Under the pieces are notes generated by a model. The model had not been told where the DNA came from. It was given only the letters and a program-made list of their open reading frames with translations, and did not search any database. From contig KB904821.1 of NCBI GenBank assembly GCA_000380225.1, forward strand, positions 1,850,830-1,914,829: a stretch of DNA of 64,000 nt, given 5' to 3'. A program made the translations under genes and the position numbers. The number at the start of each line of letters is the position of its first letter. Within the stretch, counting starts at the first letter, position 1. This DNA is from a filamentous cyanobacterium ESFC-1. Lineage in GTDB: Bacteria; Cyanobacteriota; Cyanobacteriia; Cyanobacteriales; Spirulinaceae. Shown here piece by piece: positions 26,673-36,474 of the stretch.

Positions 26673-26989
26673 AGTTTCGCCAATAGGTTTGTGCTTTACG
26701 AATATCTTGTTGTTGCGTGCTTTTATCGCCACCACATAAAAGTAAGATAATAAGTTAATCCAATTTGAGCAAAATATATGCGATAACCGCTACCATAATT
26801 AATTCTGAGTTCGCAAACTCCCTCACCGACTGACTTATAATCTCCTAGATTTCCTAAACTAACGCGATCGAGTCTTAGCTTGATTTTTCTTCTGGCTTTA
26901 GCATCCTTGAGAGAGTCTAACCAGTTTTCAAATGGTATGCTTCCATCTTCGGTTACATACATTTGAAGATCGCGAGGTTGTGCTTCCAC
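26644..26989 (-). pseudogene. HigB-like toxin gene with a single-base frameshift
   Basis: Starts at GTG 26989 (VEAQPRDLQMYVTEDGSIPF) and reads through LKLRLDRVSLGNLGDYKSV... typical of HigB killers, as far as YFAQIGLT. There an extra T (plus-strand A at 26752/26753) shifts the frame, giving YYLTFMWWR and a stop at 26723. Without that base the family C-terminus IILLLCGGDKSTQQQDIRKA is restored, continuing QTYWRNYEKRTDSNQ to TAA 26644-26646. The total of 346 nt is one more than a multiple of three, as expected for a one-base insertion. The C-terminal strand and helix are lost, so the toxin is presumably dead. Confidence 0.7.
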
Positions 26990-27174
26990 AGTTCCACACC
27001 CGTTAGAAATACTTTGATTATGGCAAGGTTTGCGATGTTTTGCCAGAACGAACGCGATCGCGCTACCAACGATCCAGACGAGCAAGTCCGACAATTTGCC
27101 CAAAAGCAACTACAGTCGGAGTTTGACCGGGCAAAATAACGATGATTCTCTCGCAAGTGACTGTTTTGGCGTAA

Positions 27175-28869
<1,695 letters not shown>

Positions 28870-28900
28870 TTTTTGCGTTTGAGGGGCTTATTCCCTCTAC

Positions 28901-28928
28901 AACCCGGTTTTCCTCTAAAACCGGGTTT
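28901..28928 (+). terminator. Terminator of pgm
   Basis: Arms AACCCGGTTTT / AAAACCGGGTT around CCTCT, followed by TCTTTAA, 32 bp beyond the pgm stop. Shorter relative of the AACCCCGG hairpins. Confidence 0.7.
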
Positions 28929-28962
28929 CTTTAACTCTAGAAGCGATACTCATCCGACAGTC

Positions 28963-29206
28963 TAGTACCGCGACACGCCTTAAACGGTGGGTTACGGCGA
29001 ATTGCGCTTATTGCCGTCACAGCAAGGGTTTTAGCCGCCTAACCCACCCTACTGGCGCGACACACTTTAAATGGTGGGTTACGGCGGATTGCCCGATTAC
29101 AGTCATAGCCTAAGTTTTAGCCGCCTAACCCACCCTACAATAAAGCTTCATTTTAGCTGTGTCACGGCACTACTTAAAGCCTCATTTTAGCTGTGTCACG
29201 GCGCTA
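28963..29206. mobile_element. MITE (outer copy), split by a second copy
   Basis: Left end TAGTACCGCGACACG, right end GTGTCACGGCGCTA, inner motifs GGTGGGTTACGGC and AGCCGCCTAACCCACC. The outer copy consists of 28963-29051 plus 29173-29206, together 123 bp, with the inner copy inserted at a TA. No coding capacity. The ends start and finish with TA, as for elements with a TA target (Tc1/mariner-IS630 style). It fills most of the 28870-29291 gap. Confidence 0.65.
29050..29172. mobile_element. MITE (inner copy), 123 bp
   Basis: Runs from TACTGGCGCGACACAC to GTGTCACGGCACTA, exactly 123 bp including both TA ends. It sits inside the outer copy after AACCCACCC, and the interrupted sequence resumes at CTTAAAGCCTC. 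Related copies lie at 43601-43722 and, incomplete, at about 51857-51943. Confidence 0.65.
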
Positions 29207-29291
29207 GGGTGGAGTATAACTCTCACTATGAATCATGCCAGTTTTACTAAGCTGGCAGCCATGCTATATTTCTACTCAAAACGCGCAATCC

Positions 29292-29996
29292 ATGACGCAA
29301 ACTCACCCGATTACTCACGTTATCTACGACTTAGACGGCATCCTCCTCGATACCGAACCCCTGCAAACTCAAGTGAACAGGGCGATCGCGTATCGTTATA
29401 ATAAACCTTTCCCTCGCCAAGTGCGATCGCGTGTCGCCGGACGCACTGCCCTCGATACTGCCCGTATTATCACCGAATCCCTCGATCTCCCCCTCACCCC
29501 CGAAGCTTATACAGAGGAACGCAAAGCGATGATTTATGGCTTGTATCCCGACGCACAACCCCTGCCAGGGGCGGTCAATCTCACCAAACACCTCGCGACC
29601 CAGGGCATCCCCCAAGCGGTGGCTACTAGCTCCTCTGGGCAACCTTTCCGCCTCAAAATTACCCATCATCAAGATTGGTTTTCTTTGTTTGACTGTATCG
29701 TAGTGGGGGACGATCCCGAACTACGACAAGGTAAACCCGCCCCTGATATCTTTTTAATTGCCGCCCAACGCATGGATGCAAACCCCCAAAACTGCTTGGT
29801 TTTTGAGGATGCGATCGCGGGGATGGAAGGCGCGATCGCAGCCGGGATGTCTGTTGTGGTGGTTCCCAACCCGGAAATCGAGCGCCACCACTACGATCGC
29901 GCCGATGCGATTATCGATTCTCTCGCAGACTTCGACCCCCAGGTTTGGGGTTTACCGGGGTTTTATAGCAACTGCGGTGAGCAGTTAGGACAATAA
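29292..29996 (+). CDS. HAD-superfamily phosphatase (GS1/pseudouridine-5'-phosphatase-like)
   Basis: A 234-residue HAD hydrolase. Motif I is DLDGILLD (nucleophile D13, acid/base D15), motif II ATSSS, motif III the Lys in QGKPAPDIFL, motif IV FEDAIAGMEGA. The helical cap between motifs I and II is of the beta-phosphoglucomutase/GS1 type. Substrate cannot be read from sequence; sugar phosphates or pseudouridine-5'-phosphate are typical. The open frame extends upstream to 29235, but ATG 29292 fits the family N-terminus. The gene begins 86 bp after the nested MITE, which may carry or disturb its promoter. Confidence 0.8.
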   Translation: MTQTHPITHVIYDLDGILLDTEPLQTQVNRAIAYRYNKPFPRQVRSRVAGRTALDTARIITESLDLPLTPEAYTEERKAMIYGLYPDAQPLPGAVNLTKHLATQGIPQAVATSSSGQPFRLKITHHQDWFSLFDCIVVGDDPELRQGKPAPDIFLIAAQRMDANPQNCLVFEDAIAGMEGAIAAGMSVVVVPNPEIERHHYDRADAIIDSLADFDPQVWGLPGFYSNCGEQLGQ

Positions 29997-30015
29997 ATCT
30001 ATGCCTAAAAAATAA

Positions 30016-30051
30016 GCCCCTCTCCCGTGGGAGAGGGGTTGGGGTGAGGGC
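30016..30051. repeat. REP-like palindrome, copy 3
   Basis: Same orientation as copy 2 at 9101. It lies in the 89-bp space between the convergent HAD and O-GlcNAc transferase genes, where a terminator would be expected. Confidence 0.8.
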
Positions 30052-30085
30052 AAGCCCCACTACGTCCTAACAGTTTTGCTTACTG

Positions 30086-32266
30086 CTATAACTCCCACAT
30101 TTGTTCGTAAGCCTTTTCCATTTCGCGGGTAAATTGTCGCGCATTCCACAAAGGGGCAGAATGACGAGATTGACGCAATTTCCAAGCCACATCAGCCCGT
30201 AATGCTGCTTCTGTGCCAAAACGGACTCCCCAAATCACATATTCTGCCGGGGTTTCGGCAATTCCCTCGGTAATCCCGGCGTTGCGTAACATGGTGTAGC
30301 TGTTGCGGGCTGAAAACTGCCTTCCCACCCGCGTCACTAAGGGGACTCCCATCCACAGGGTTTCTAGAGTCGTCGTTGCGCCGTTGTAGGGGTAGGTATC
30401 CAGCACCACATCCGCTAAACTAAGATTAGCGCGATGTTCGGCTTCGCTGCGAGAAATGGGTAGAAAACGCAGGCGATCGCGACTCACTCCTTCCGCTTCA
30501 GCTAACTCCTCAAAAAAAGCGCGAATCGAAGTTTCATCCCCAATCCCTTTAATTAAAAAGTAACTATTCGGGACTTGCTGGAGTATCTGCATTTGCAAGC
30601 GAGTGGTCTCTGGGTGGCGTTTATAGCCTCTTTGAGCGCTGAAATAAACAATCGCATCTTCAGGAATATCTAGCTCGTCTCGGCGCAACGTGGGGACACC
30701 CACCTCAAAGCCATCAACGGCGATATAAGTTTGCGGCATTCGCCAAATTTTCTCGGCGTAATATTCCTCAGCTTCCTCTAAAAGTACATCAGGATCGGCA
30801 ATATAATAATCAATCGCCGGAATCCCCGACGCATCCCAACCCAACCAACTAATTTGAAGTGGGGCAGGTTTGAGGATGGTGACATACAAATTAATCCCAG
30901 AGGTGACGCTATCGAGATCGATTAAAATATCAATCTCATCAGCAGCGATTTTGTCAGCAATCTCTACACTTTCAGATGACTTGTAAGTGTGGTCAAAATG
31001 CTCTAAATACCAATCGTGTAGGGTGTCGGGAATGACTGGATCGCAGTTGGCAAAATAGCCGTACACTTCAAAACGATCGCGATCGTGATATTGAATCAAC
31101 CAACGGGCTAACCACCCCACCGAATGATAGCGAAAACAGCTAGAAAGATAGCCAATTTTGAGGCGTTGATGGGCTTTCCTGTTTTGATGTTGCTCTTGAT
31201 AGCGAGAAACGCGGTTTTGTTCGATTAACTGTAACTTGGTTTGGCTCAATTCCCCCAACTGATTCTGTACTTTCCGCATCTGCGCTGGATTGTCGCCAAA
31301 ATAAGGCGCAAAAAAGTTATGCAACATAATATGCGGCACTTGTAGTTGTTCGAGGGGATAAGTCGCGATTAACTCCTGTAACAACTCCTGCTGCGTGTAA
31401 AACAAGTCTTCGGCTTCTTGCCAATAGCCTCCTGCGGTCATTAAACTGCGGAGTAACTGTTGATTCGCTGCCATGCGGTCAGAGAGGGATTGATTCGCGG
31501 ATAATGTACAGTAATGTAGCGCCGTTTCGATGCTTTTTTGATAACGATTGGCGTTTTGATACAAGCCCGTCAAATCGTGCAGCATTTTGAGATTATTGGG
31601 GTCTAGCTGCAAACAAAGTTCAGAAAACTCAATGGCTAACCCCGGTTGTTTGTGCGTCTCAGCGATTTTTTGAGCTTTGGGAAAAATGGCATTGAGATAT
31701 TGTTCGGCTTGGGGAATGGTTTGAATGTAGCCCAAACAAGCTTTTGCTAACGCTACACTATTGGGATGAAAAGGGTCAGATTCAACCACTTTGGCGGTAA
31801 ACGCGATTAATTCTTCTGGGGAAATGGGGAGGGGTTGTTGGGCTTGCAGATATTCTAAAAAACCGAACTCTGTCAAGCGATCGCCCGTGTAAACATTTAG
31901 CTCGATTTCTGTTTCGTAGAGCTTCAATAAATTATCCCATGCGACCGGGGCTAATTCTTGTATGACACTGCGAATCTGTACGACTTCGCTCAGTTTTTCT
32001 GCTTGTGCGTAGCGTTGGGCTTCTGTCTCTAAAACCGTCACTAACTCCCCTGTGGCGGCTTCGGTATCCTCATCCTGCATCACTCCTAACAGCCAAGTCG
32101 TCTGGGCTTCGGTGGCTTGGTTTTGTAACAGCAACGCCAATCCCCAATACCAATACAAACGGCGATTTTCCGGTTCGACTTTGAGCGCTTGTTCGTAAAG
32201 TTGGGCAGCTTGGGGGTAATCGGTGTTGAGAAAGGCTTGATAAGCTTGCTGTTGTGGATGTTGCAT
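30086..32266 (-). CDS. SPINDLY-type O-GlcNAc transferase (GT41)
   Basis: A 726-residue protein. The N-terminal half is TPR-like (YEQALKVEPENRRLYWYWGL and weaker repeats). The C-terminal half is a GT41 catalytic region: LKIGYLSSCFRYHSVGWL, then ILIDLDSVTSG, QISWLGWDASG, FSAQRGYKRHPETT, DVVLDTYPYNGATTTLETLW and PLVTRVGRQFSARN. GT41 enzymes put GlcNAc or fucose on Ser/Thr of proteins. The next gene upstream encodes a type IV pilin and the one before it a methyltransferase, so pilin modification is the obvious candidate role. This is inference from context; the enzyme class is clear. Confidence 0.85.
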   Translation of the reverse strand: MQHPQQQAYQAFLNTDYPQAAQLYEQALKVEPENRRLYWYWGLALLLQNQATEAQTTWLLGVMQDEDTEAATGELVTVLETEAQRYAQAEKLSEVVQIRSVIQELAPVAWDNLLKLYETEIELNVYTGDRLTEFGFLEYLQAQQPLPISPEELIAFTAKVVESDPFHPNSVALAKACLGYIQTIPQAEQYLNAIFPKAQKIAETHKQPGLAIEFSELCLQLDPNNLKMLHDLTGLYQNANRYQKSIETALHYCTLSANQSLSDRMAANQQLLRSLMTAGGYWQEAEDLFYTQQELLQELIATYPLEQLQVPHIMLHNFFAPYFGDNPAQMRKVQNQLGELSQTKLQLIEQNRVSRYQEQHQNRKAHQRLKIGYLSSCFRYHSVGWLARWLIQYHDRDRFEVYGYFANCDPVIPDTLHDWYLEHFDHTYKSSESVEIADKIAADEIDILIDLDSVTSGINLYVTILKPAPLQISWLGWDASGIPAIDYYIADPDVLLEEAEEYYAEKIWRMPQTYIAVDGFEVGVPTLRRDELDIPEDAIVYFSAQRGYKRHPETTRLQMQILQQVPNSYFLIKGIGDETSIRAFFEELAEAEGVSRDRLRFLPISRSEAEHRANLSLADVVLDTYPYNGATTTLETLWMGVPLVTRVGRQFSARNSYTMLRNAGITEGIAETPAEYVIWGVRFGTEAALRADVAWKLRQSRHSAPLWNARQFTREMEKAYEQMWEL

Positions 32267-32286
32267 GATGTTGTGAATACGATAGC

Positions 32287-32321
32287 AAAAAGAGTGAGAA
32301 GGTTAGACCACTCACTCTTTT
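32287..32321 (-). terminator. Hairpin between pilin and O-GlcNAc transferase genes
   Basis: Arms AAAAGAGTGAG / CTCACTCTTTTT around a 12-base loop, just before the transferase start. A second hairpin, TAACCTAAGT / ACTTAGGTTA at 32342-32367, lies nearer the pilin stop. Together they probably end or attenuate the abundant pilin transcript, leaving weak read-through into the transferase. Confidence 0.6.
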
Positions 32322-32376
32322 CTGTTTTAATCCAATTGTCTTAACCTAAGTCATTGAACTTAGGTTAGGGCATTCA

Positions 32377-32943
32377 TTACTTCAGAGTTTTATAAGCTTG
32401 ACCATTTATGGTAGGGCAAACGTTAGCATTCGCACCAGTCTGCAAAGCGGCAGCGGTTGTGGGTGCAGTTACACCCGGTTTTAATGCTTCACAGAGCAAA
32501 CCCACCGTGAGAACTTCTCCAGTTGTCGTATTGGGTAGTATTGTACCGACCAAACCGGCATAGTGTTTAACTGTATTACTACGTGCTGCGGCAAACGCAT
32601 TAGCTGTACCCGGAACCGTTGCTGTTGAGCCGTTAACCTTGATGTCGTAATCGTAGTTTTCTGTTTGGGATTGTATACCAATTGCCAATTCAAAAATAGA
32701 GGTAGCAAAGTCTTGAGCTTCAAGGAAATACCCTTGTTGCGCGCGGTTGATTGCACCAATGTTCTGTCGAGCTTCTGCTTGACGGGCTTTGTTGGCTTGA
32801 CCGAGCAAAGAAGGTAGCGCGATCGCCGCCAGAATACCGATAATGATAATAACAACGAGTAATTCAATCAGGGTGAAACCTTCATCGGCTTTTTTCTTGC
32901 CGTTCAGGTTCATTAAGAATTTGGCTTGAAAGTCACGTTTCAT
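32377..32943 (-). CDS. Type IV pilin-like protein
   Basis: A 188-residue prepilin with a long positively charged leader, cleavage expected at G22/F23 before FTLIELLVVIIIIGILAAIA, and the conserved Glu at mature position 5 (E27). The globular part follows the cyanobacterial type IV pilin pattern (NKARQAEARQNIGAINRAQQ, then GYFLEAQ) and has two Cys (LLCEAL and NVCPT), likely the disulfide-bonded D loop. The C-terminal third is rich in Thr, Ala and Asn, giving many possible O-glycosylation sites. AGGAGAG lies 12 bases upstream of the ATG. Roles would be motility, adhesion or DNA uptake. Confidence 0.85.
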   Translation of the reverse strand: MKRDFQAKFLMNLNGKKKADEGFTLIELLVVIIIIGILAAIALPSLLGQANKARQAEARQNIGAINRAQQGYFLEAQDFATSIFELAIGIQSQTENYDYDIKVNGSTATVPGTANAFAAARSNTVKHYAGLVGTILPNTTTGEVLTVGLLCEALKPGVTAPTTAAALQTGANANVCPTINGQAYKTLK

Positions 32944-33132
32944 AATTTATAGTCTCTCCTGTGTCTATATCCAAAAATAAGGTAGCTTTGGGCTTTGGTT
33001 CGTTCCTGAATGTAACTTACCCACATTGGCGGCAATACCTATCACTCTCTCTCCAAAAAAATTTTTTCGACGATGGGTTAATTGACGAAACACTAGCAAA
33101 TACAAGCAATTCAAGCCTTGAGTGGAGAGAGT

Positions 33133-34470
33133 TCAGCTACCCTGAACCAGCATGACGTAGCCAGAAGCCTCTAATCCCGAAAGTAAACTTTGCAGGTGTT
33201 TAAAAATTTCTTCGGGTTCATTGGGTTCGAGGGTTTCTAAATTCAGCGGTTGCACCTGTAACCAACGCTCAACTAACGAAGCTAGGGACTGGGGAGATTT
33301 TAATAAAGGAGGAATCACACAAGCTGTTACCGTGATATCTAATGCGCTTGGAGATACCCCAGTAATTGGTAAGAATTGACTAATAGAAAAAGGGCGCAGT
33401 TGTTGAAAACACTGCTTGAGTTCTGCTTCAACTTGAGGTGTGTTTAACTGAGGATGAATGTGAACGGTTGCGGTTTGCCAATCTTCATCTGTCCATTCAG
33501 AAACAGGTGTAAAGGGCTGACTTTCCCCTTGATGACCGCACCAAATATCTAACAAGCGATGAACGGGTTGTAAAAGTTCAAAAAGATGAAGCTGTTCTTC
33601 TATTGTGGCTTCGGGTAGAGACAAACTCAGAAAAACCGGTAGGTTTTCAGGGTCTTTAAATAAAGCTTTTATATCCCATTGCCGATAATTGGTCATGCTA
33701 ATCAATTCCAGATTAGCATCCTCCAAGGCTCTGAATAATTCTGGAATCGTATAGCCTTTGTCCCCTTGAAGTAGATAATTAGCTAAAATTTGCTCATCGG
33801 TTTTGGGTTCTTTACCAGGTTTTTCGACTTCACCCGCTGAATTTTTGAGAAAAACTGTATCCTGCAACGAATCAAAAATTTCGCGGACAATCCCTATTTC
33901 CATTTCTTCTGGGTTATCGTCCATCAACCCCATAAGTTGGAAAAGTTTTTGAACGCGATAATAAATAAAGCGCTGCAAAGAACTATGTAAATTAGTGCGA
34001 ATAATGCCATTAGGCTTTAAGACTGATGTCATGACCTGAAGTGCCTTATTGACATCGGGCATAAGATACAGAACTTCATCACAATTGATATAGTCAAACT
34101 GGAGATTTAATTCTGACAAATCTTCAATCGAAAGCGTAAAAAAATCAACATTATTAAAACCATGATGCTGTAAGCGAAGTTTAGCTAACTCAACAGATTT
34201 TTCAGAAATATCAACGCCAACAATCTTAGCCCCTGGGTTTGCATGAGCGAGTATCAAGCTTTTATAGCCACTTCCACAACCTGCATCTAAAATTAGTTTG
34301 CTTTCAGGGGAAATGAATTGCCGATTGCGGATATAATAAGCCGTTGTTAAATTGTGAAGATAAAGCTTTTCAAACTCATCTTCTGGCGTTTTTTCAATAG
34401 GGACTCTTGGATAAGGTCCAAAATCAAATTGTTTGCGGATTTTCTCAAAAAGCTCTGTGTTTTGTTCCAT
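33133..34470 (-). CDS. Class I SAM-dependent methyltransferase
   Basis: A 445-residue protein if started at ATG 34470; a longer frame reaches 34533 without family support. The Rossmann motif I is LILDAGCGSGYKSLILAH, motif II KIVGVDISEKSVELAK, and post-motif DYINCDEVLYLMPD, placing it in the class I family. The C-terminal 200 residues are a separate domain with no obvious relatives (AELKQCFQQLRPFSISQFLP). It is first in a co-directional series with pilin and SPINDLY-type transferase. The substrate may be pilin or its glycan, but this is unproven. Confidence 0.75.
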   Translation of the reverse strand: MEQNTELFEKIRKQFDFGPYPRVPIEKTPEDEFEKLYLHNLTTAYYIRNRQFISPESKLILDAGCGSGYKSLILAHANPGAKIVGVDISEKSVELAKLRLQHHGFNNVDFFTLSIEDLSELNLQFDYINCDEVLYLMPDVNKALQVMTSVLKPNGIIRTNLHSSLQRFIYYRVQKLFQLMGLMDDNPEEMEIGIVREIFDSLQDTVFLKNSAGEVEKPGKEPKTDEQILANYLLQGDKGYTIPELFRALEDANLELISMTNYRQWDIKALFKDPENLPVFLSLSLPEATIEEQLHLFELLQPVHRLLDIWCGHQGESQPFTPVSEWTDEDWQTATVHIHPQLNTPQVEAELKQCFQQLRPFSISQFLPITGVSPSALDITVTACVIPPLLKSPQSLASLVERWLQVQPLNLETLEPNEPEEIFKHLQSLLSGLEASGYVMLVQGS

Positions 34471-34548
34471 TATCTTGACGGATATCAGCAATAAATTTTG
34501 GCTAAAAAGAGAGACGTTGATATTCCATAACAACGCCTCTAGTATAAA

Positions 34549-36162
34549 TTATGCCTCAGTTTCTTCGTGGAGCGTCCGCGCGATCGCCTCGTCAATTGCC
34601 CCCCGCAGTAACGGTGACAAATTCTCGTTGAGGTCCCCCGAACGAATCAACTCGGCATAAGTATCCGCTTCGATATCCAGCAAGCGTTCGCGCACTTGTT
34701 CGAGTTCAATACTCATGAGGCTAGGATGGTCGCGACGTAGGACTTCGAGTTCTTCCTCGATGCTTTGTAGTTGCCCTTTCACCAAACTATATTGATAGCG
34801 CAAAAACTCCGCCGCGCGATCGCCCTCCTCGTTAATTTCATCTTCTCCCAAGTTCGCGAGATACTTCAACACGCGATTGAGGGCAGTTCGTCGGGCTAAA
34901 GCTTCAGAATACTCTTGTCGCAAGGGTTGGTCACCAATCAGGTTCAGTCTTTCGAGTAAAAACTGCACCGTCAAACCTTGAATCAACAAAGTAAACAACA
35001 CCACACCAAACACCGCATCAATAATTTCTTGGCGGCCATCCAGAATCTCTGGAACGCTCAACGCCAGGGCAATCGAGACACCCCCGCGTAAACCGCCCCA
35101 CCACAACACCGTTTGTTCGCGAAAGTTAATATCAATCTCGGTGAACAGATTACTCAAATTCCCCAAGCCGAAAATGACAATCATGCGCGTCACCACCACA
35201 GCAGAAATCGCGACAATAATCAAACCCAAATTACTGCCCAAACTGCCAAAATTAATCTGGTCGCCAATCAGCAAAAAGACAATGGAGTTAACAAAAAATG
35301 CCAGAAACTCCCAAAACTCTGAGACAATCAACCGCGTCCGGGGATTCATGCCAATTCTAGAGCCAAAATTACCTAAAATCAGCCCCACCGTGACCACACC
35401 GATTACCCCAGAACCCCCTAATTCTTCGGCAATCAGGTAAGTCCCATACGCCGAAACCAAAGTCAGGGATTGTTCAACCAGTGGCAAATCAAACCGTTGC
35501 GTGAGGTAAGAAATCCCGAAACCAATCAAACCCCCAACCCCGACACCAATCCCCACAAACACGCCAAAACGGGAAATCGTTTCAGTCAGCGAAAACTCCT
35601 GAACCCCCAAGGGAATCCCTACCAACAGCAAAAACGCGACAACCGCCACCCCATCATTAAACAGGCTTTCCCCTTCCATAATGGTTGTCAGTCGCTTGCT
35701 TGCCCCCAACTCGCGAAACAACGCCACCACCGAAACCGGGTCAGTCGCCGCCAAACTTGCCCCCAACAGCAAGGCAATGGGCAGAGATAGGGGCGTAAAG
35801 GTACTCACCGCCCAAGCCACCCCCAACACGGAAATAATCACCCCCAAGACAGCGAAAATACTCACGGGAAACCAACTTTGCTTCAAGTCCTTCCAGCGCA
35901 TATTCCACGCCGCTTCAAACAATAAAGGCGGCAAGAAGATTTCGAGAATCAACTCTGGGGACAGGTTGACCAAGCGCACATCTACAAACGCCAAACCCGA
36001 ACCCACAATCACCAATAGCAGGGTATAGGGAATTGACCGAAACCAACTAAACAACCGCGATATGGTTGCCACACTCAGGGAAACCGAAAGGACAACTAGG
36101 AATTGTTCCAGGTTGCCTTTAATGGAAACGGCACTTAGTTCTGCTGCTGCTTCTACACTCAT
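34549..36162 (-). CDS. CPA1-type Na+/H+ antiporter (NhaP/NhaS-like)
   Basis: A 537-residue protein with 11-12 membrane segments. It contains the CPA1 signatures LPPLLFEAAWNMRW, GASLAATDPVSVVALFRELG (the TDP/VSV exchange site), GESLFNDGVAVV (ND) and WWGGLRGGVSIALALS. A cytoplasmic tail of about 120 residues follows, with coiled-coil character. It expels Na+ in exchange for protons, important in alkaline or saline conditions and for Na+-coupled bicarbonate uptake by BicA, whose gene lies 21 kb away. The frame continues upstream through heptamer repeats to 36279, but ATG 36162 (MSVEAAAELS) gives the plausible N-terminus. Confidence 0.88.
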   Translation of the reverse strand: MSVEAAAELSAVSIKGNLEQFLVVLSVSLSVATISRLFSWFRSIPYTLLLVIVGSGLAFVDVRLVNLSPELILEIFLPPLLFEAAWNMRWKDLKQSWFPVSIFAVLGVIISVLGVAWAVSTFTPLSLPIALLLGASLAATDPVSVVALFRELGASKRLTTIMEGESLFNDGVAVVAFLLLVGIPLGVQEFSLTETISRFGVFVGIGVGVGGLIGFGISYLTQRFDLPLVEQSLTLVSAYGTYLIAEELGGSGVIGVVTVGLILGNFGSRIGMNPRTRLIVSEFWEFLAFFVNSIVFLLIGDQINFGSLGSNLGLIIVAISAVVVTRMIVIFGLGNLSNLFTEIDINFREQTVLWWGGLRGGVSIALALSVPEILDGRQEIIDAVFGVVLFTLLIQGLTVQFLLERLNLIGDQPLRQEYSEALARRTALNRVLKYLANLGEDEINEEGDRAAEFLRYQYSLVKGQLQSIEEELEVLRRDHPSLMSIELEQVRERLLDIEADTYAELIRSGDLNENLSPLLRGAIDEAIARTLHEETEA

Positions 36163-36351
36163 CCACACTTGCTCCAGTTTGTCGATTCTCTTGCCAATGA
36201 TAATGGATTGGTTATTTGTTGTTAGTTGTTTGTTGTTGGTTGTTGGGTGTTGGGTGTCGAAGCGCCCAGCGTAACGCACCGAAATTAGAGCATTTTAGCA
36301 GTTTTGGCGATCGCGCTTGTAACAGGATGCCTCTAGTCACAATCGTCGGGA

Positions 36352-36387
36352 CATAACAGTTGTTATGGACAAGATAACAACTGTTAT
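36352..36387. promoter_or_regulatory. Paired CATAACA palindromes, antiporter/gatB intergenic region
   Basis: CATAACAGTTGTTATG (36352-36367) and ATAACAACTGTTAT (36374-36387), centres 21 bp apart, the same motif and spacing as at 12022-12059. They lie about 88-123 bp upstream of gatB and 190 bp upstream of the antiporter start. From 36451 on, ACTGATA heptamers lead into the gatB start codon. Confidence 0.5.
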
Positions 36388-36474
36388 GTATGCTCCCTAA
36401 ACCGCCCAAAGATTACAATTTAGATATAGAGGGCAATGCCCATCCTACATCTGATTACTGATTACTGATAACTG

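Noticed and set aside
32961-33155. Plus-strand frame of 64 codons upstream of the pilin gene
   Set aside because: Antisense to the pilin leader region and the methyltransferase end; composition not protein-like.
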